Made by a program: the position numbers and the translations under genes | Assembly (NCBI RefSeq): GCF_000169195.2 | Contig: NC_016023.1 | Coordinates: 186,001-250,000, forward strand | Length of the DNA: 64,000 bases | DNA from: Heyndrickxia coagulans 36D1 | Lineage (GTDB): Bacteria; Bacillota; Bacilli; Bacillales; Bacillaceae_C | Reading direction: 5' to 3' | In this document: positions 45,955 to 55,335 of the stretch, in pieces | Position numbering within the stretch: position 1 is the first letter of the stretch | Layout: each line of letters opens with the position of its first letter | Notes under the pieces: model-generated | Database searches by the model: none | What the model was told of the DNA's origin: nothing | What the model saw: the letters and a program-made list of their open reading frames with translations, nothing else

Positions 45955-47634
45955 TTACACAAACAGCTGCTTTTCCACTTCTTCAGCGGGGACAGGTCGG
46001 CTGAAGAAGTAACCTTGTGCTTTCTGGCAGCGGGCCGATTGCAAAAACTCCACCTGTCCTTGTTCCTCGACCCCTTCCGCGACGACTTCAAGCCCGAGTT
46101 GGTGGGCAAGGTGAATGATCGTTTTTGTAATGGCCGCATCTTTTTGGCTGTTTTCCAGTTCCCGGACAAAAGACTGGTCAATTTTTAAAATGTCAACCGG
46201 AAATTTTTTAAGATAGTTCAAAGAAGAATACCCGGTTCCGAAATCATCGACCGATATCGTCAGCCCCATTTCTTTCAGGCTGCTAAGCACTTTTAAAATA
46301 TGGCCTTTATCTTCCATTGCGCCTTCTGTAATTTCAATTTCAAGCACGGACGCAGGCAGCTTGTATTTTTCAAGCGTTCTTCCGATAAGTCCGGCCAGGC
46401 CGGGATCAAGAAACTGCTTCGGGGATATATTCACAGCGACCCGGAAACCGGCCCACCCTTTTTGCCGCCATTGTGCAATTTGCGCGCATACGTGATCGAT
46501 CACCCACGCGCCGATTGAAGTGATCAGCCCTGTTTCTTCTGCAAGCGGAATGAATTTCAAAGGCGGGACATTACCGAATTTCGGGTTGCGCCATCTCAAC
46601 AAGGCTTCAAAACTTTTAATTTTGCCCGTATCGAGCTGCACTTGCGGCTGATAATGGACGGCCAGCTCGTTTTTTTCAATGGCGCGGCGGAGATGGGCTT
46701 CCATCAAAATATAATTATGGAAGTCGGCATCCATTTTTTTGCTGTAAAAAAGGAAATGCCCTTTCCCCCGTTCCTTCACTTTAAAAAGAGCCGTGTCCGC
46801 ATGTTTGATTAACGTTTCCCCGTCTTCGCCGTCTTCCGGAAACAGGCTGATGCCAACGGACGGCGTCAAAAAATAATCTTCCCCTTCAATTTTAAACGGG
46901 TCATAAAAGAGCGCCAGGATCTGTTCCGCCATTTGTTTCACTTCTTCCCGTGAGCACCCGGCCGTAAGCACGATAAACTCATCGCCGCCCTGGCGGTACA
47001 CTTCGTAATCCGAAAAGGGAAGCTGCTTCAGGCGGATGGCTATCCGTTTTAAAATTTCATCGCCGACATGCTGGCCAAGAATATCGTTAAAATATTTAAA
47101 ACGGTCAAGATCGATATATAATACAGCCGGATGGGGCGCGCCTTTTTTTGCTTCCGCCGTTTTCCTGTTCAACCGATCCAGCAAAGCGTGCCTGTTCCAA
47201 AGGCCTGTTAAAGGGTCAAGCTGATATGTACGTGCATCCGGAAGCATCCGTTCGCCATCCAGCAGTGCTGTCACATCCCTTGTAATGGCAATCACCCACT
47301 CTCCGCCGTTCATGCCGGCCAAAGAAGTATGGAGGATGCGCCTTGCATCCGAATGATGGATGAAGTCGACAGCTTTGTTATCTTCCAGCGCAGTTTGGCA
47401 AAAATATTCAAACCGGGCGGCTTCCTCTTCCTCGAGGACATCCTGTAGAAATTTTCCGGTTTTTTCCATCTGCTCTTCTTTGTTCACATAAACAAACTTA
47501 AACGCCGGCCCGTTCTCCACTTTCAAAACACTGACCGTCTCGGAAAGCTTGGAAAGAAAATCGCGGCTGAAAAAAACATCGATTGGCAGTTCCTGGAATT
47601 TCTTTGTTTGTCCTTCAGCTTTCGATTTGTCCAT
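45955..47634 (-). CDS. PAS-GGDEF-EAL cyclic-di-GMP signalling protein
   Basis: The 559-residue protein has a PAS-like sensor (about 20-130), a GGDEF diguanylate cyclase domain (about 135-300, with the intact motif YRQGGDEFIVL) and an EAL phosphodiesterase domain (about 310-555). EAL signatures are complete: SFEALLRW, NISPKQF, EITEG, DDFGTGYSS, KIDQSFV, EGVE and QGYFFSRP. No RxxD inhibitory site is seen before GGDEF. There is no membrane segment, so it is cytosolic. It occupies roughly the place of B. subtilis ykuI (EAL) but has a different domain set. Confidence 0.92.
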   Translation of the reverse strand: MDKSKAEGQTKKFQELPIDVFFSRDFLSKLSETVSVLKVENGPAFKFVYVNKEEQMEKTGKFLQDVLEEEEAARFEYFCQTALEDNKAVDFIHHSDARRILHTSLAGMNGGEWVIAITRDVTALLDGERMLPDARTYQLDPLTGLWNRHALLDRLNRKTAEAKKGAPHPAVLYIDLDRFKYFNDILGQHVGDEILKRIAIRLKQLPFSDYEVYRQGGDEFIVLTAGCSREEVKQMAEQILALFYDPFKIEGEDYFLTPSVGISLFPEDGEDGETLIKHADTALFKVKERGKGHFLFYSKKMDADFHNYILMEAHLRRAIEKNELAVHYQPQVQLDTGKIKSFEALLRWRNPKFGNVPPLKFIPLAEETGLITSIGAWVIDHVCAQIAQWRQKGWAGFRVAVNISPKQFLDPGLAGLIGRTLEKYKLPASVLEIEITEGAMEDKGHILKVLSSLKEMGLTISVDDFGTGYSSLNYLKKFPVDILKIDQSFVRELENSQKDAAITKTIIHLAHQLGLEVVAEGVEEQGQVEFLQSARCQKAQGYFFSRPVPAEEVEKQLFV

Positions 47635-47740
47635 AATATCATCCTTTTTCTGATCAAGAAAATGCTTGCTGACGCTGAAAAACTCAGGTGAAAGTATATT
47701 TCTATTTTACAGAGAAATGTACGAAAAGCATAGTTAAAAT

Positions 47741-47842
47741 ACAAAAAACCGGGGCGGAAAGTGCGGCCGGGAAATCCGCGGCCGTTGCTTTCCTTCTAGG
47801 CCGGCCATCCATTTGCCGGGTCCCGCCACTCCCGGTTTTTGT
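47741..47842 (-). terminator. Large structured element after the MMPL gene / before the GGDEF-EAL gene
   Basis: ACAAAAAACCGGGGCGG (47741-47757) pairs with CCGCCACTCCCGGTTTTTGT (47823-47842), allowing a bulge. Between them, on the minus strand, are hairpins CCGGC/GCCGG and GGAAAG..CGGCCG/CGGCCG..CTTTCC, so a three-way junction is possible. The minus-strand end reads CCGGTTTTTTG, like a terminator. It may end the MMPL transcript or be a leader element of the GGDEF-EAL gene. Confidence 0.6.
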
Positions 47843-47915
47843 CTTTTTCCGTCGGTAGTGATCCGCCCGTCGCTCACTTGTTGCCCCTTTTTTACTTCTG
47901 ATTTGCGATAAAGGG

Positions 47916-50900
47916 CTACCAATTTGCCTTCCCAAGCATTTTTACAAGCACCGGCACAAACAAGGGCAGCATGATCAAGGCATAAAACAGAAGCCCGGTA
48001 AGTGTCAGGGTGGCGATTTGCAGCAATGATAAAACGCCGGACGGCATCATAGCCGCAAAAGTGCCGGAAAGAATGATGGCTGCAGAAAGAATAACGGTCC
48101 CCATCTTTTTCATGGCAAGCAAAATCGCCTCTTTTGCAGGCAAATGCTGGTATTCATTGAACCGTTCCATTAAAAAGATGGAATAGTCGGTACCGAGCGC
48201 GATTAAAATGACAAAACCGAAGAACGGCACCGCCCAGCTGATACCCGGATAGTCGAGCAGATGGACAAAAATGATTTCCGTTAAACCGGCAGATGCAAAA
48301 TAAGTGATAAGAAGGGACGCCAGCAAATAGAGCGGCATGACGATCGACCGCAAGAAAATCAAAAGTGCGGCGGCCACCCCGATCAGCATAAAAGTAACGG
48401 TACGCGTGTAATCCGCTTTCGACATCTTATCCAAATCGCGGTTGATGCTTGACACGCCGCCGATCCCGATGTGGGCATTTTCCAATTTTGTCCCCTTTAC
48501 GGCGTCTTTTAATGCCCGGTTGATATGACTAATATCAGCCATTGCCCTGTTGGAATACGGGTTTTCATTTAATATCAGATGAAAAGTCACCATTTTTCCG
48601 TCTTTCGAAATATAATGGCCAAGCGCTTTCTGATAATCCGCATTTGAAAGCAGGGCATCCGGAATATAAATGCCGGACTGTTCCATACTTGTTTCATCCG
48701 CCAAATCATTCAGATAAGAACCGGCATCGTACAACCCGGATTCGATTTTCCCGAGTCCTGCTGCGCTTTTATCAAGACCATCGGAAAGCTGATTCATATG
48801 GGTTCCAAACGTCGTGAGGCCGGTTTTCAGCTGTGCCTGGCCGTCCGCGATCCCCTGAAGCCCTTTTTGCAGCGCCGGGATTTTCCGGATCACTTCGTTT
48901 TGGCCTGCTGCGGTCTGGTTCAAACCGTTTTCAAGCTGATCAAGCCCGTTGATGATCGGCGTAAACCCATCGGCAAAGCGGCCAAGCCCGGCGGAAATCG
49001 CTGAAAGTTTTGCGTCCACGCTTTCCAATGTTGCTGTGACGGCATCAATCTGGCGGTACAGGCTGACAATGGTATCATTGTCATTACCGGTGCCGAGCCC
49101 AAGCTCATTCATCGCCTGCTGCACTTTTTGGAATTGCGGGTCATTCGCTGCTTCCGGATTATCTTTTAAAAACGCCTGGTAAGCCGCTTGCAGGGAGCTG
49201 ACCTGCTTCGGAATATCAGCCGGCAACTGGTCCGTTTGGCTGATAAACTGGCGGATGCCAGACTGGACGAGCTGGTATTTTCCATACAGCTGGTTAAAAC
49301 CGGACTGCAGTTCCTTTGCCTGCTGCTGGGCATTTTTTACCCCGCTTTTCAGTTCGTCCGCGCCCGCCGAACCGCTCTGGATGCCTTCTTCAATCCGGCT
49401 GAGCGAGTTTGACAGATTCCCCATGCCGGCTGAGATTTTCTCTGAACCGGCCTCCAGCTCTCCGATCCCGTCGGTTGCTTCTTTAAACTTTGATTTGGCG
49501 TTTTCCAGGGAACCGGATGCCCCCGTTAATCCTGATTTGATTTTCTGAATGCCGTTATGGCTTTTTTCCAGCCCTTCGCCCAATGTTTTGGCTTGGTTTT
49601 TGACATAAATTTCTTTCATCACCGAACCGTCCGGCCTTGTCGCGCTTTGAACTTGTGCAACATGCGGGACTTTATCCAGATCCGCGCTGATTTTCTCGAT
49701 TAAAGCGAGATAGTCTTTTGATTTGACAGATTCGTCATTTTCGAGGACGACTTCGGCCGGCATCGCTTTCCCGGCGCCGAAACTGGCGGCAATGATGTTG
49801 AACGCTTTTACGGAATCGTAGTTGTCCCCGAGTTCATCAAGTGAATTGAAAGACAGCTTGCCGTTATAGCTGATCAATAGCGGAACCATGATCACCGCCA
49901 CAATCGCAAGGGAAAGAAACGGCCTTGCCAGCGCAAAAAGGCCGGCCCGTTCCCAAATTTTGCTTTCATGGTGGGAAATGTCCCCGCGCACAGGCCAGAA
50001 CAGCCCTTTCTTTAACACAGCCATAAAAAACGGCACAATTGAAAACAAGGCAAGCAGCAAAACGGCTACCCCGACCGCAACGGCGGAAGCGGATTGGTAC
50101 AGTTTAAAACTGGCAAGCCCGATCGAGGCAAAACCGATCAGAACGGCAATACCGCTGAACAGCACCGTTTTCCCGGCCGAACGGTAAGTCGCAAGAATGG
50201 CCGCAACTGTTTCTTTGCCATCCGCCAGTTCTTCCTTAAAGCGGCTGAGCAGCAAAATACAATAATCCGTGCCAATCCCGAACAAAACGGCAACGAGAAA
50301 AATTTGCGTAAAATTTGAAACCGGAAAATCCAGCTTGTCGACGAGTATCGCAACGATAAACTGGCTGACAAGATAAGAAAGCCCGACCGTTAAAAGCGGA
50401 ATGAGCGGCGCGACGATTGAACGGTACACCAGCACAAGGACGGCCAGGATGAATACAATCGTAATCGCTTCTGTTCTTTTCAAGCCCGCCTGCGAGCTGT
50501 CCGTGACATCCTCATTGATCAGCCTGTTGCCGGTCATCATCACCTCGACGCCCGGCGTTTTTACCGCTTTCTGCAAAGCCGCGCGCACTGTTTTAAAAGA
50601 CTTTCCGCCCGGATCCACGCTGGCAATGGCCATCACCGTTTTTCCGTCTTTGGAGACAAGCTCACTTTTAAGGGCCGGCTCGTGAAAATGAGTTGTCAGC
50701 CCCATAATCGCATATTGTTTTTTATTTTTTTCCAGCCGTTCAAGCGTGCCCCGGATACGCCCCATCTCATGGCCGGATATTTTCACCCGGTCATGGAACA
50801 CGATGATGACGCTTGTACCGTGGTTTTCTGTCTGCTGGTGCCGGCTTTTGATTTCAGCCGCCCGTTGCGAGGCATAGCCTTCCGGAACCTTAATCTGGCC

Positions 50901-51008
50901 TTTTTCCCTGACTAATGGTTCCATTGCCGGCGCTTTCCATGCCAATAAAATGCTGATCATTGCCCATACTAAAACAACAATCCATTTCAACTGCACCAAT
51001 CGCTTCAT
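47916..51008 (-). CDS. MMPL/RND-family exporter
   Basis: The 1030-residue protein is a proton-driven RND-type transporter with twelve membrane helices: one before the first extracellular domain, five near 180-340, and six more at about 380 and 830-1030. TDYCILLLSRFKEEL and TDYSIFLMERFNEYQ are the paired MMPL motifs with the proton-relay Asp-Tyr. The second extracellular loop (about 460-770) is a very long helical coiled coil rich in Gly-Leu-Ser repeats. Relatives (YdgH/YdfJ, MmpL) export lipids or surfactants; the substrate here is unknown. The ATG at 51006-51008 has GGAGG about 10 nt upstream. Confidence 0.88.
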   Translation of the reverse strand: MKRLVQLKWIVVLVWAMISILLAWKAPAMEPLVREKGQIKVPEGYASQRAAEIKSRHQQTENHGTSVIIVFHDRVKISGHEMGRIRGTLERLEKNKKQYAIMGLTTHFHEPALKSELVSKDGKTVMAIASVDPGGKSFKTVRAALQKAVKTPGVEVMMTGNRLINEDVTDSSQAGLKRTEAITIVFILAVLVLVYRSIVAPLIPLLTVGLSYLVSQFIVAILVDKLDFPVSNFTQIFLVAVLFGIGTDYCILLLSRFKEELADGKETVAAILATYRSAGKTVLFSGIAVLIGFASIGLASFKLYQSASAVAVGVAVLLLALFSIVPFFMAVLKKGLFWPVRGDISHHESKIWERAGLFALARPFLSLAIVAVIMVPLLISYNGKLSFNSLDELGDNYDSVKAFNIIAASFGAGKAMPAEVVLENDESVKSKDYLALIEKISADLDKVPHVAQVQSATRPDGSVMKEIYVKNQAKTLGEGLEKSHNGIQKIKSGLTGASGSLENAKSKFKEATDGIGELEAGSEKISAGMGNLSNSLSRIEEGIQSGSAGADELKSGVKNAQQQAKELQSGFNQLYGKYQLVQSGIRQFISQTDQLPADIPKQVSSLQAAYQAFLKDNPEAANDPQFQKVQQAMNELGLGTGNDNDTIVSLYRQIDAVTATLESVDAKLSAISAGLGRFADGFTPIINGLDQLENGLNQTAAGQNEVIRKIPALQKGLQGIADGQAQLKTGLTTFGTHMNQLSDGLDKSAAGLGKIESGLYDAGSYLNDLADETSMEQSGIYIPDALLSNADYQKALGHYISKDGKMVTFHLILNENPYSNRAMADISHINRALKDAVKGTKLENAHIGIGGVSSINRDLDKMSKADYTRTVTFMLIGVAAALLIFLRSIVMPLYLLASLLITYFASAGLTEIIFVHLLDYPGISWAVPFFGFVILIALGTDYSIFLMERFNEYQHLPAKEAILLAMKKMGTVILSAAIILSGTFAAMMPSGVLSLLQIATLTLTGLLFYALIMLPLFVPVLVKMLGKANW

Positions 51009-51183
51009 GAACTGGTTTCCTCCCAAGCTTGTGATCGCATAACTCTTGAACCATTATAAAACAAACGGCCGCAGAAGTATGTAAAAAAATGGGCATTTTT
51101 ATGTTGCTTTCTTTCCAAAATAAACGAAAAGTAGTATAATTGACTAAAAAGTAACATGATTAAAAACGAAAGGAGTTCTCTAT

Positions 51184-51651
51184 TTGAATTCGCATAAACC
51201 TGCTCCATTACAACCTACAATCGAAAACCTCTCTTATGCTGTATTCACGGTCAATCGCCATGCGAAAACCGCAACCAACCCAAAATTTCTTTACCTGTTA
51301 AAGAAAAAAGCGCTCGAAAAAATGATCCGGGAAGGGAAAGCGCTGAAAGTCGGGCTCCACTTTTCCGAGCATCCGAAGTACAGCCAGCAGCAGTCTGATG
51401 TGCTTGTAAAGTGCGGTGATTATACGTTTCATATTCCGCCGTCAAAAGACGATTTTAAAAACCTCCCCCATCTCGGCTACCTGGACCATAAAACAAGGAA
51501 CCCGAAATGCCGCATGCCTTTAAGCCAGGCAAAGCAACTGCTTGAACGGTATACCGGGCTCACGGAAAAACAGCAGCATCCGGGGCAGCCCCGCACCGGC
51601 AGGAAAAATTGCAAACCGGTTTTCAAAAAACTGGGCGACTCCTTTTTCTAA
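51184..51651 (+). CDS. ykyB: YkyB-like protein
   Basis: The 155-residue basic protein matches YkyB: NLSYAVFTVNRHAKTATNPK, then LYLLKKKALEKMI and LGYLDHKTRNPKCRMPLS. Function unknown. TTG at 51184 follows AAAGGAG at 8 nt. It converges on cheV, as in B. subtilis. Confidence 0.9.
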   Translation: MNSHKPAPLQPTIENLSYAVFTVNRHAKTATNPKFLYLLKKKALEKMIREGKALKVGLHFSEHPKYSQQQSDVLVKCGDYTFHIPPSKDDFKNLPHLGYLDHKTRNPKCRMPLSQAKQLLERYTGLTEKQQHPGQPRTGRKNCKPVFKKLGDSFF

Positions 51652-51746
51652 AGGATGGCCGCAGCAAGTGCAAGCCAAATAATGGAAAAGCCCCAAACCG
51701 GGTAAAGACCCCGCCCGGGATGAATAATGATACGCAACCATGCAGG

Positions 51747-51776
51747 AAAGCCCTCCGCGATTGGCCGGGGGCTTTT
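51747..51776. terminator. Bidirectional terminator between ykyB and cheV
   Basis: AAAGCCC (51747-51753) and GGGCTTT (51769-51775) form the stem with a T run; it lies 5 nt past the cheV stop codon. Confidence 0.7.
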
Positions 51777-51781
51777 CTGCG

Positions 51782-52687
51782 TTACAGCACTTTTTCGTCC
51801 ATCGCAAGGATCAGCTGGTTGATTTCAGGCTTGCTGATTTGGGCATCGGCGCCGACCATTTCCCCTTTATGCCTCAAGGCATCCGTGATCAGCGATGAGA
51901 AAATGATCACCGGCAGCACTTTTAAGGCAGGGTCTTCTTTTATTTTTTTCGTTAAATGGTGCCCGTCCATTTGCGGCATTTCAATATCCGTAATCACAAG
52001 CTGGACTTCATCCTTCATCTCTTTTCCGCTTTCTGCAATCCCGGATAAATATTCGTATGCATCTTTCCCGTTTTCAAAAAACGCAATTTGTTCATACCCG
52101 GCTTCAAGCAGCGTATCGCGGAGCAATTCCCTGAGCAGGCCGGAATCTTCCGCAATCACAATCCGTTTATTGTTCCGCTCCCGCTTTCCAAGCTTTTTGA
52201 CTTCTTCCACCCGGATCGTTGCTTCCGGGTTGATTTCCGCAATCATTTTTTCAAAATCAAGCAGTAAAATCATCGTGTCTTCTTTCTTTACTACGCCGAT
52301 CACCTGTGTATCGGTGCCTGCATACATCCCGGACGGTTTTTCAATTTGATCCCAGGAAAACCGGTGGATTTTTGAAACATTGTCCACATGAAAGACGATT
52401 TTTTGCTGGTTGAACTCCGTCACGATAAATTTGTCATCCTCGCCCGTTTCCGGCGGATGCCCAAGTACTTTGCGCAAATTGACAACCGGCAGTATTTCCC
52501 CGCGCAGCTGGATAATCCCTTCAATATTTGGATGGGCGTGCGGAATGGTGGTGACCGCAGCCGGCATGATAATTTCCTTCACTTTAATGACATTGATGCC
52601 GTAATGATTTTGTGCGACAGAAAATTCTACAATCTCAACTTCATTTGTGCCGCTTTCCAGTAAAATATCGTGCTCCAGACTCATCAT
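51782..52687 (-). CDS. cheV: Chemotaxis coupling protein CheV
   Basis: The 301-residue protein joins an N-terminal CheW domain (about 15-155, with IEGIIQLRGEILPVVNLRK) to a C-terminal receiver domain (about 175-300), whose phospho-acceptor Asp is in LVITDIEMPQMDG. It couples chemoreceptors to CheA and aids adaptation. The first of two adjacent ATG codons (52685-52687) fits the GAGGGGG ribosome-binding site. Confidence 0.94.
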   Translation of the reverse strand: MMSLEHDILLESGTNEVEIVEFSVAQNHYGINVIKVKEIIMPAAVTTIPHAHPNIEGIIQLRGEILPVVNLRKVLGHPPETGEDDKFIVTEFNQQKIVFHVDNVSKIHRFSWDQIEKPSGMYAGTDTQVIGVVKKEDTMILLLDFEKMIAEINPEATIRVEEVKKLGKRERNNKRIVIAEDSGLLRELLRDTLLEAGYEQIAFFENGKDAYEYLSGIAESGKEMKDEVQLVITDIEMPQMDGHHLTKKIKEDPALKVLPVIIFSSLITDALRHKGEMVGADAQISKPEINQLILAMDEKVL

Positions 52688-52925
52688 TTTTTGCCCCCTC
52701 GTTCTAAAACGTATGAAAATCCGGCGCGGAGCATTTTTGCAGACTGCCCGGTTTTCAATATTTGCCCACATGAATTATATCGGCAGATGGACCGGAATTT
52801 TTCACCTGAAAAAGGGCAAACGGAAAAGATTGCTTTTTCACAAATGTGCAAGCGTGGTAAGATTAAGAAGAACAGGACATACATATTTGATGAAAAGCAA
52901 TCCGTTAAAGGGGAGGAAACCGGTT

Positions 52926-54080
52926 TTGGAACATTTACTGAACCCGCATGTACAGGAGATTGAAATATCCGGCATCCGCAAGTTTTCAAACATGGTTGCC
53001 GGAATCGAAGACATGGTCTCATTTACAATCGGCCAGCCCGATTTTAAAACGCCGGAACATGTCAAGCAAGCAGGGATCCGTGCCATTGAAGAAAACAGGA
53101 CAACCTATACCCACAATGCCGGCGACCTTGCTTTGCGCAAGGCTGCAGCACAATTTGTCAAAACGAAATACAACCTGTCTTATAAACCGGAAACGGAAGT
53201 CATAGTCACAATCGGCGCCAGCGAGGCGATCGATATTACGCTCAGAACCGTATTGACGCCCGGTTCCGAAGTTATCCTCCCCGGGCCTGTTTACCCGGGG
53301 TATGAACCAGCCATCCGCCTGTGCGGAGCCGTTCCGGTGCATGTAGACACAAGGGCAAACCGGTTTAAGCTAACCGCAGATCTCATCCGCCAGGCTATTA
53401 CAGCCAACACGAAATGCATCATTTTGCCGTACCCTTCCAATCCGACCGGGGTGACGCTCGAAAAGGCGGAATTGCAGGAAATCGCAGACCTGATCCGCGG
53501 CCGTGATATTTTTATTCTTGCCGATGAAATTTACAGCGAGTTAACGTACAATCTGCAGCACGCCTCGATCGCTTCGTTTTTGCCGGAGCAGACCATTGTC
53601 ATTAACGGCGTCTCAAAGTCCCACTCGATGACCGGCTGGCGGATCGGCTTCGTGTTTGCGCCGGAATGGCTCACAAAGCATGTTTTAAAAGTCCACCAGT
53701 ATAATGTGTCGTGCGCGCCTTCCATTTCCCAGATGGCGGCGCTTGAAGCGCTGACAGCCGGCATCGATGACGCACACGCCATGAAAAAGGAATATGAAAA
53801 ACGGAGAGACTATGTATGCAAGAGGCTGGATGAGATCGGCATCGGGTATGTGAAACCGGACGGGGCTTTTTACGTATTCGCGAAGGTGCCGGAAGCGTTG
53901 AAGCGGTCCTCTTTCGATTTTGCGGTCGATCTGGCAAAACAGCAAAAAGTCGCGGTTGTCCCAGGCAGCGCTTTTTCAAAGTACGGCGAAGGCTGGTTCC
54001 GGATGTCCTACGCATGCAGCATGGATCAGCTCGAAAAAGGGCTTGCGCGCATGGAAAAGTTTGTTGCAAATCTATCCTGA
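52926..54080 (+). CDS. patA: Aminotransferase PatA (N-acetyl-LL-diaminopimelate aminotransferase)
   Basis: The 384-residue class I PLP aminotransferase has its PLP Lys in VINGVSKSHSMTGWRIGF (about 228) and motifs TIGQPDF and LPYPSNPTGVTL. The B. subtilis orthologue acts in the acetyl-DAP branch between DapH and the deacetylase. I chose TTG at 52926 because GGAGG is 9 nt upstream and it gives (M)EHLLNPHVQEIEISGIRKFS; the reading frame extends much further upstream over the divergent cheV start without similarity. Confidence 0.92.
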   Translation: MEHLLNPHVQEIEISGIRKFSNMVAGIEDMVSFTIGQPDFKTPEHVKQAGIRAIEENRTTYTHNAGDLALRKAAAQFVKTKYNLSYKPETEVIVTIGASEAIDITLRTVLTPGSEVILPGPVYPGYEPAIRLCGAVPVHVDTRANRFKLTADLIRQAITANTKCIILPYPSNPTGVTLEKAELQEIADLIRGRDIFILADEIYSELTYNLQHASIASFLPEQTIVINGVSKSHSMTGWRIGFVFAPEWLTKHVLKVHQYNVSCAPSISQMAALEALTAGIDDAHAMKKEYEKRRDYVCKRLDEIGIGYVKPDGAFYVFAKVPEALKRSSFDFAVDLAKQQKVAVVPGSAFSKYGEGWFRMSYACSMDQLEKGLARMEKFVANLS

Positions 54081-54307
54081 AATATGCGCCGGCTGATTTT
54101 CATTTTTCCGCCGGTACCGCATTCCATGGGCAATGGGTGTTATGCTGAAAATGAAATATATTTTCATTCCTTGCTGGCTTGCTGGCGCCGCGTTCGCCAT
54201 AAAGAGAGAAGCCTGCGTTAAACCATAACGGCTTCCCGTGTTAACAAAATTTGCTGGAACATGGGCATATGACCCGGCCAGGATGATCCCGCCAGCATAA
54301 AAAATAA

Positions 54308-54331
54308 GCCCGCCGGCATATGCCGGCGGGC
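54308..54331 (-). terminator. Terminator after ykwC
   Basis: GCCCGCCGGCAT (54308-54319) and ATGCCGGCGGGC (54320-54331) form a perfect 24-bp palindrome; TTATTTTTTATG follows on the minus strand. The interval 54081-54307 otherwise holds no gene. Confidence 0.85.
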
Positions 54332-54336
54332 AAACT

Positions 54337-55200
54337 TTACTTGGACCAATATTTAATCAATGCTTGTGTGCCGCTATTTTCTTCACCTTTTGCGGCCAGT
54401 TCTTCATATAATTTTTTGCTGAGCGCAAGCCCCGGCAGGTTGAGCCCCATTTTTTCCGCTTCATCAAGGGCGATTTTCATGTCTTTAATAAAATGCTTGA
54501 TAAAAAAGCCCGGGGAATAATCGCCCGCAAGCATGCGCGGAACAAGATTGGACATTGACCAGCTCCCGGCTGCCCCGGCGCTGATAGATTTGAGCACTTT
54601 TTCCGGATCGAGTCCTGCTTTTTTCGCATACACAACCGACTCTGTCACGCCGATCATATTGGAGGCAATGGCGATCTGGTTGCACATTTTGGTATGCTGG
54701 CCGGATCCCGGGCCGCCCTGCAGCACGATATTTTCCCCGAGTACGGAAAAAACCGGTTTTACTTCTTCAAATACCGATTCGTCGCCGCCTACCATAATCG
54801 TCAAATTGCCTTTTTGCGCCCCGATATCGCCACCGGAAACCGGTGCATCAAGCGCCTTCACCTGTTTCGCTTTCGCCGCTTCATCAATCTTTTTGGCAAG
54901 GGTCGGCGTGGAAGTGGTCATATCGATCAGGATCGTTCCTTCTTTCGCCGCGCCAAGCAGCCCGTTTTCCCCGAAATACACTTCTTCCACATCGTGCGGA
55001 TAGCCGACCATCGTAATGACGATATCTGATTTTGCAGCCGTTTCTGCCGGCGTGCTGCACCATTCGGCTCCTGCTTTGAGAAGTGGCTCCGCTTTTTCTT
55101 TTGTCCGGTTATAGACAAAAAGCGGATATCCTGCATTCCGCAAATTTTGCGCCATGCTCCGGCCCATTACGCCTAGCCCGATAAATCCGATCTTTTTCAT
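54337..55200 (-). CDS. ykwC: 3-hydroxyisobutyrate dehydrogenase-family oxidoreductase (YkwC)
   Basis: The 287-residue protein has the N-terminal NAD(P) loop IGFIGLGVMGRSMAQNL and the family motif LDAPVSGGDIGAQKGNL; the catalytic Lys is in GSGQHTKMCNQIAIA (about 171). Members reduce or oxidise beta-hydroxyacids (3-hydroxyisobutyrate, tartronate semialdehyde, succinic semialdehyde). The substrate is unknown. Position near patA and cheV matches B. subtilis ykwC. The ATG follows GGGGG. Confidence 0.9.
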   Translation of the reverse strand: MKKIGFIGLGVMGRSMAQNLRNAGYPLFVYNRTKEKAEPLLKAGAEWCSTPAETAAKSDIVITMVGYPHDVEEVYFGENGLLGAAKEGTILIDMTTSTPTLAKKIDEAAKAKQVKALDAPVSGGDIGAQKGNLTIMVGGDESVFEEVKPVFSVLGENIVLQGGPGSGQHTKMCNQIAIASNMIGVTESVVYAKKAGLDPEKVLKSISAGAAGSWSMSNLVPRMLAGDYSPGFFIKHFIKDMKIALDEAEKMGLNLPGLALSKKLYEELAAKGEENSGTQALIKYWSK

Positions 55201-55228
55201 CCTGGGTCCCCCTTTTTCGCAAATAAAC

Positions 55229-55252
55229 AAAAAAGCCTGCATCACAGCAGGC
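55229..55252 (-). terminator. Terminator between the divergent-type SDR gene and ykwC
   Basis: GCCTGC (55235-55240) and GCAGGC (55247-55252) form the stem with six T residues on the minus strand; it separates the SDR transcript from ykwC. Confidence 0.8.
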
Positions 55253-55335
55253 CAAAAGCAAACATGGGGGTACAAGGAAGAAAACAATCTTTCCTCTATT
55301 TTATACCCCGCATGATCTGCTTTAAACCTGGCAAA

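Noticed and set aside
47741-47842. c-di-GMP (GEMM-I) riboswitch upstream of the GGDEF-EAL gene
   Set aside because: Only a short CCGGCCTA-like stretch resembles it; the conserved GGGCAAACC and GGGACGCAAAG core segments are not present.
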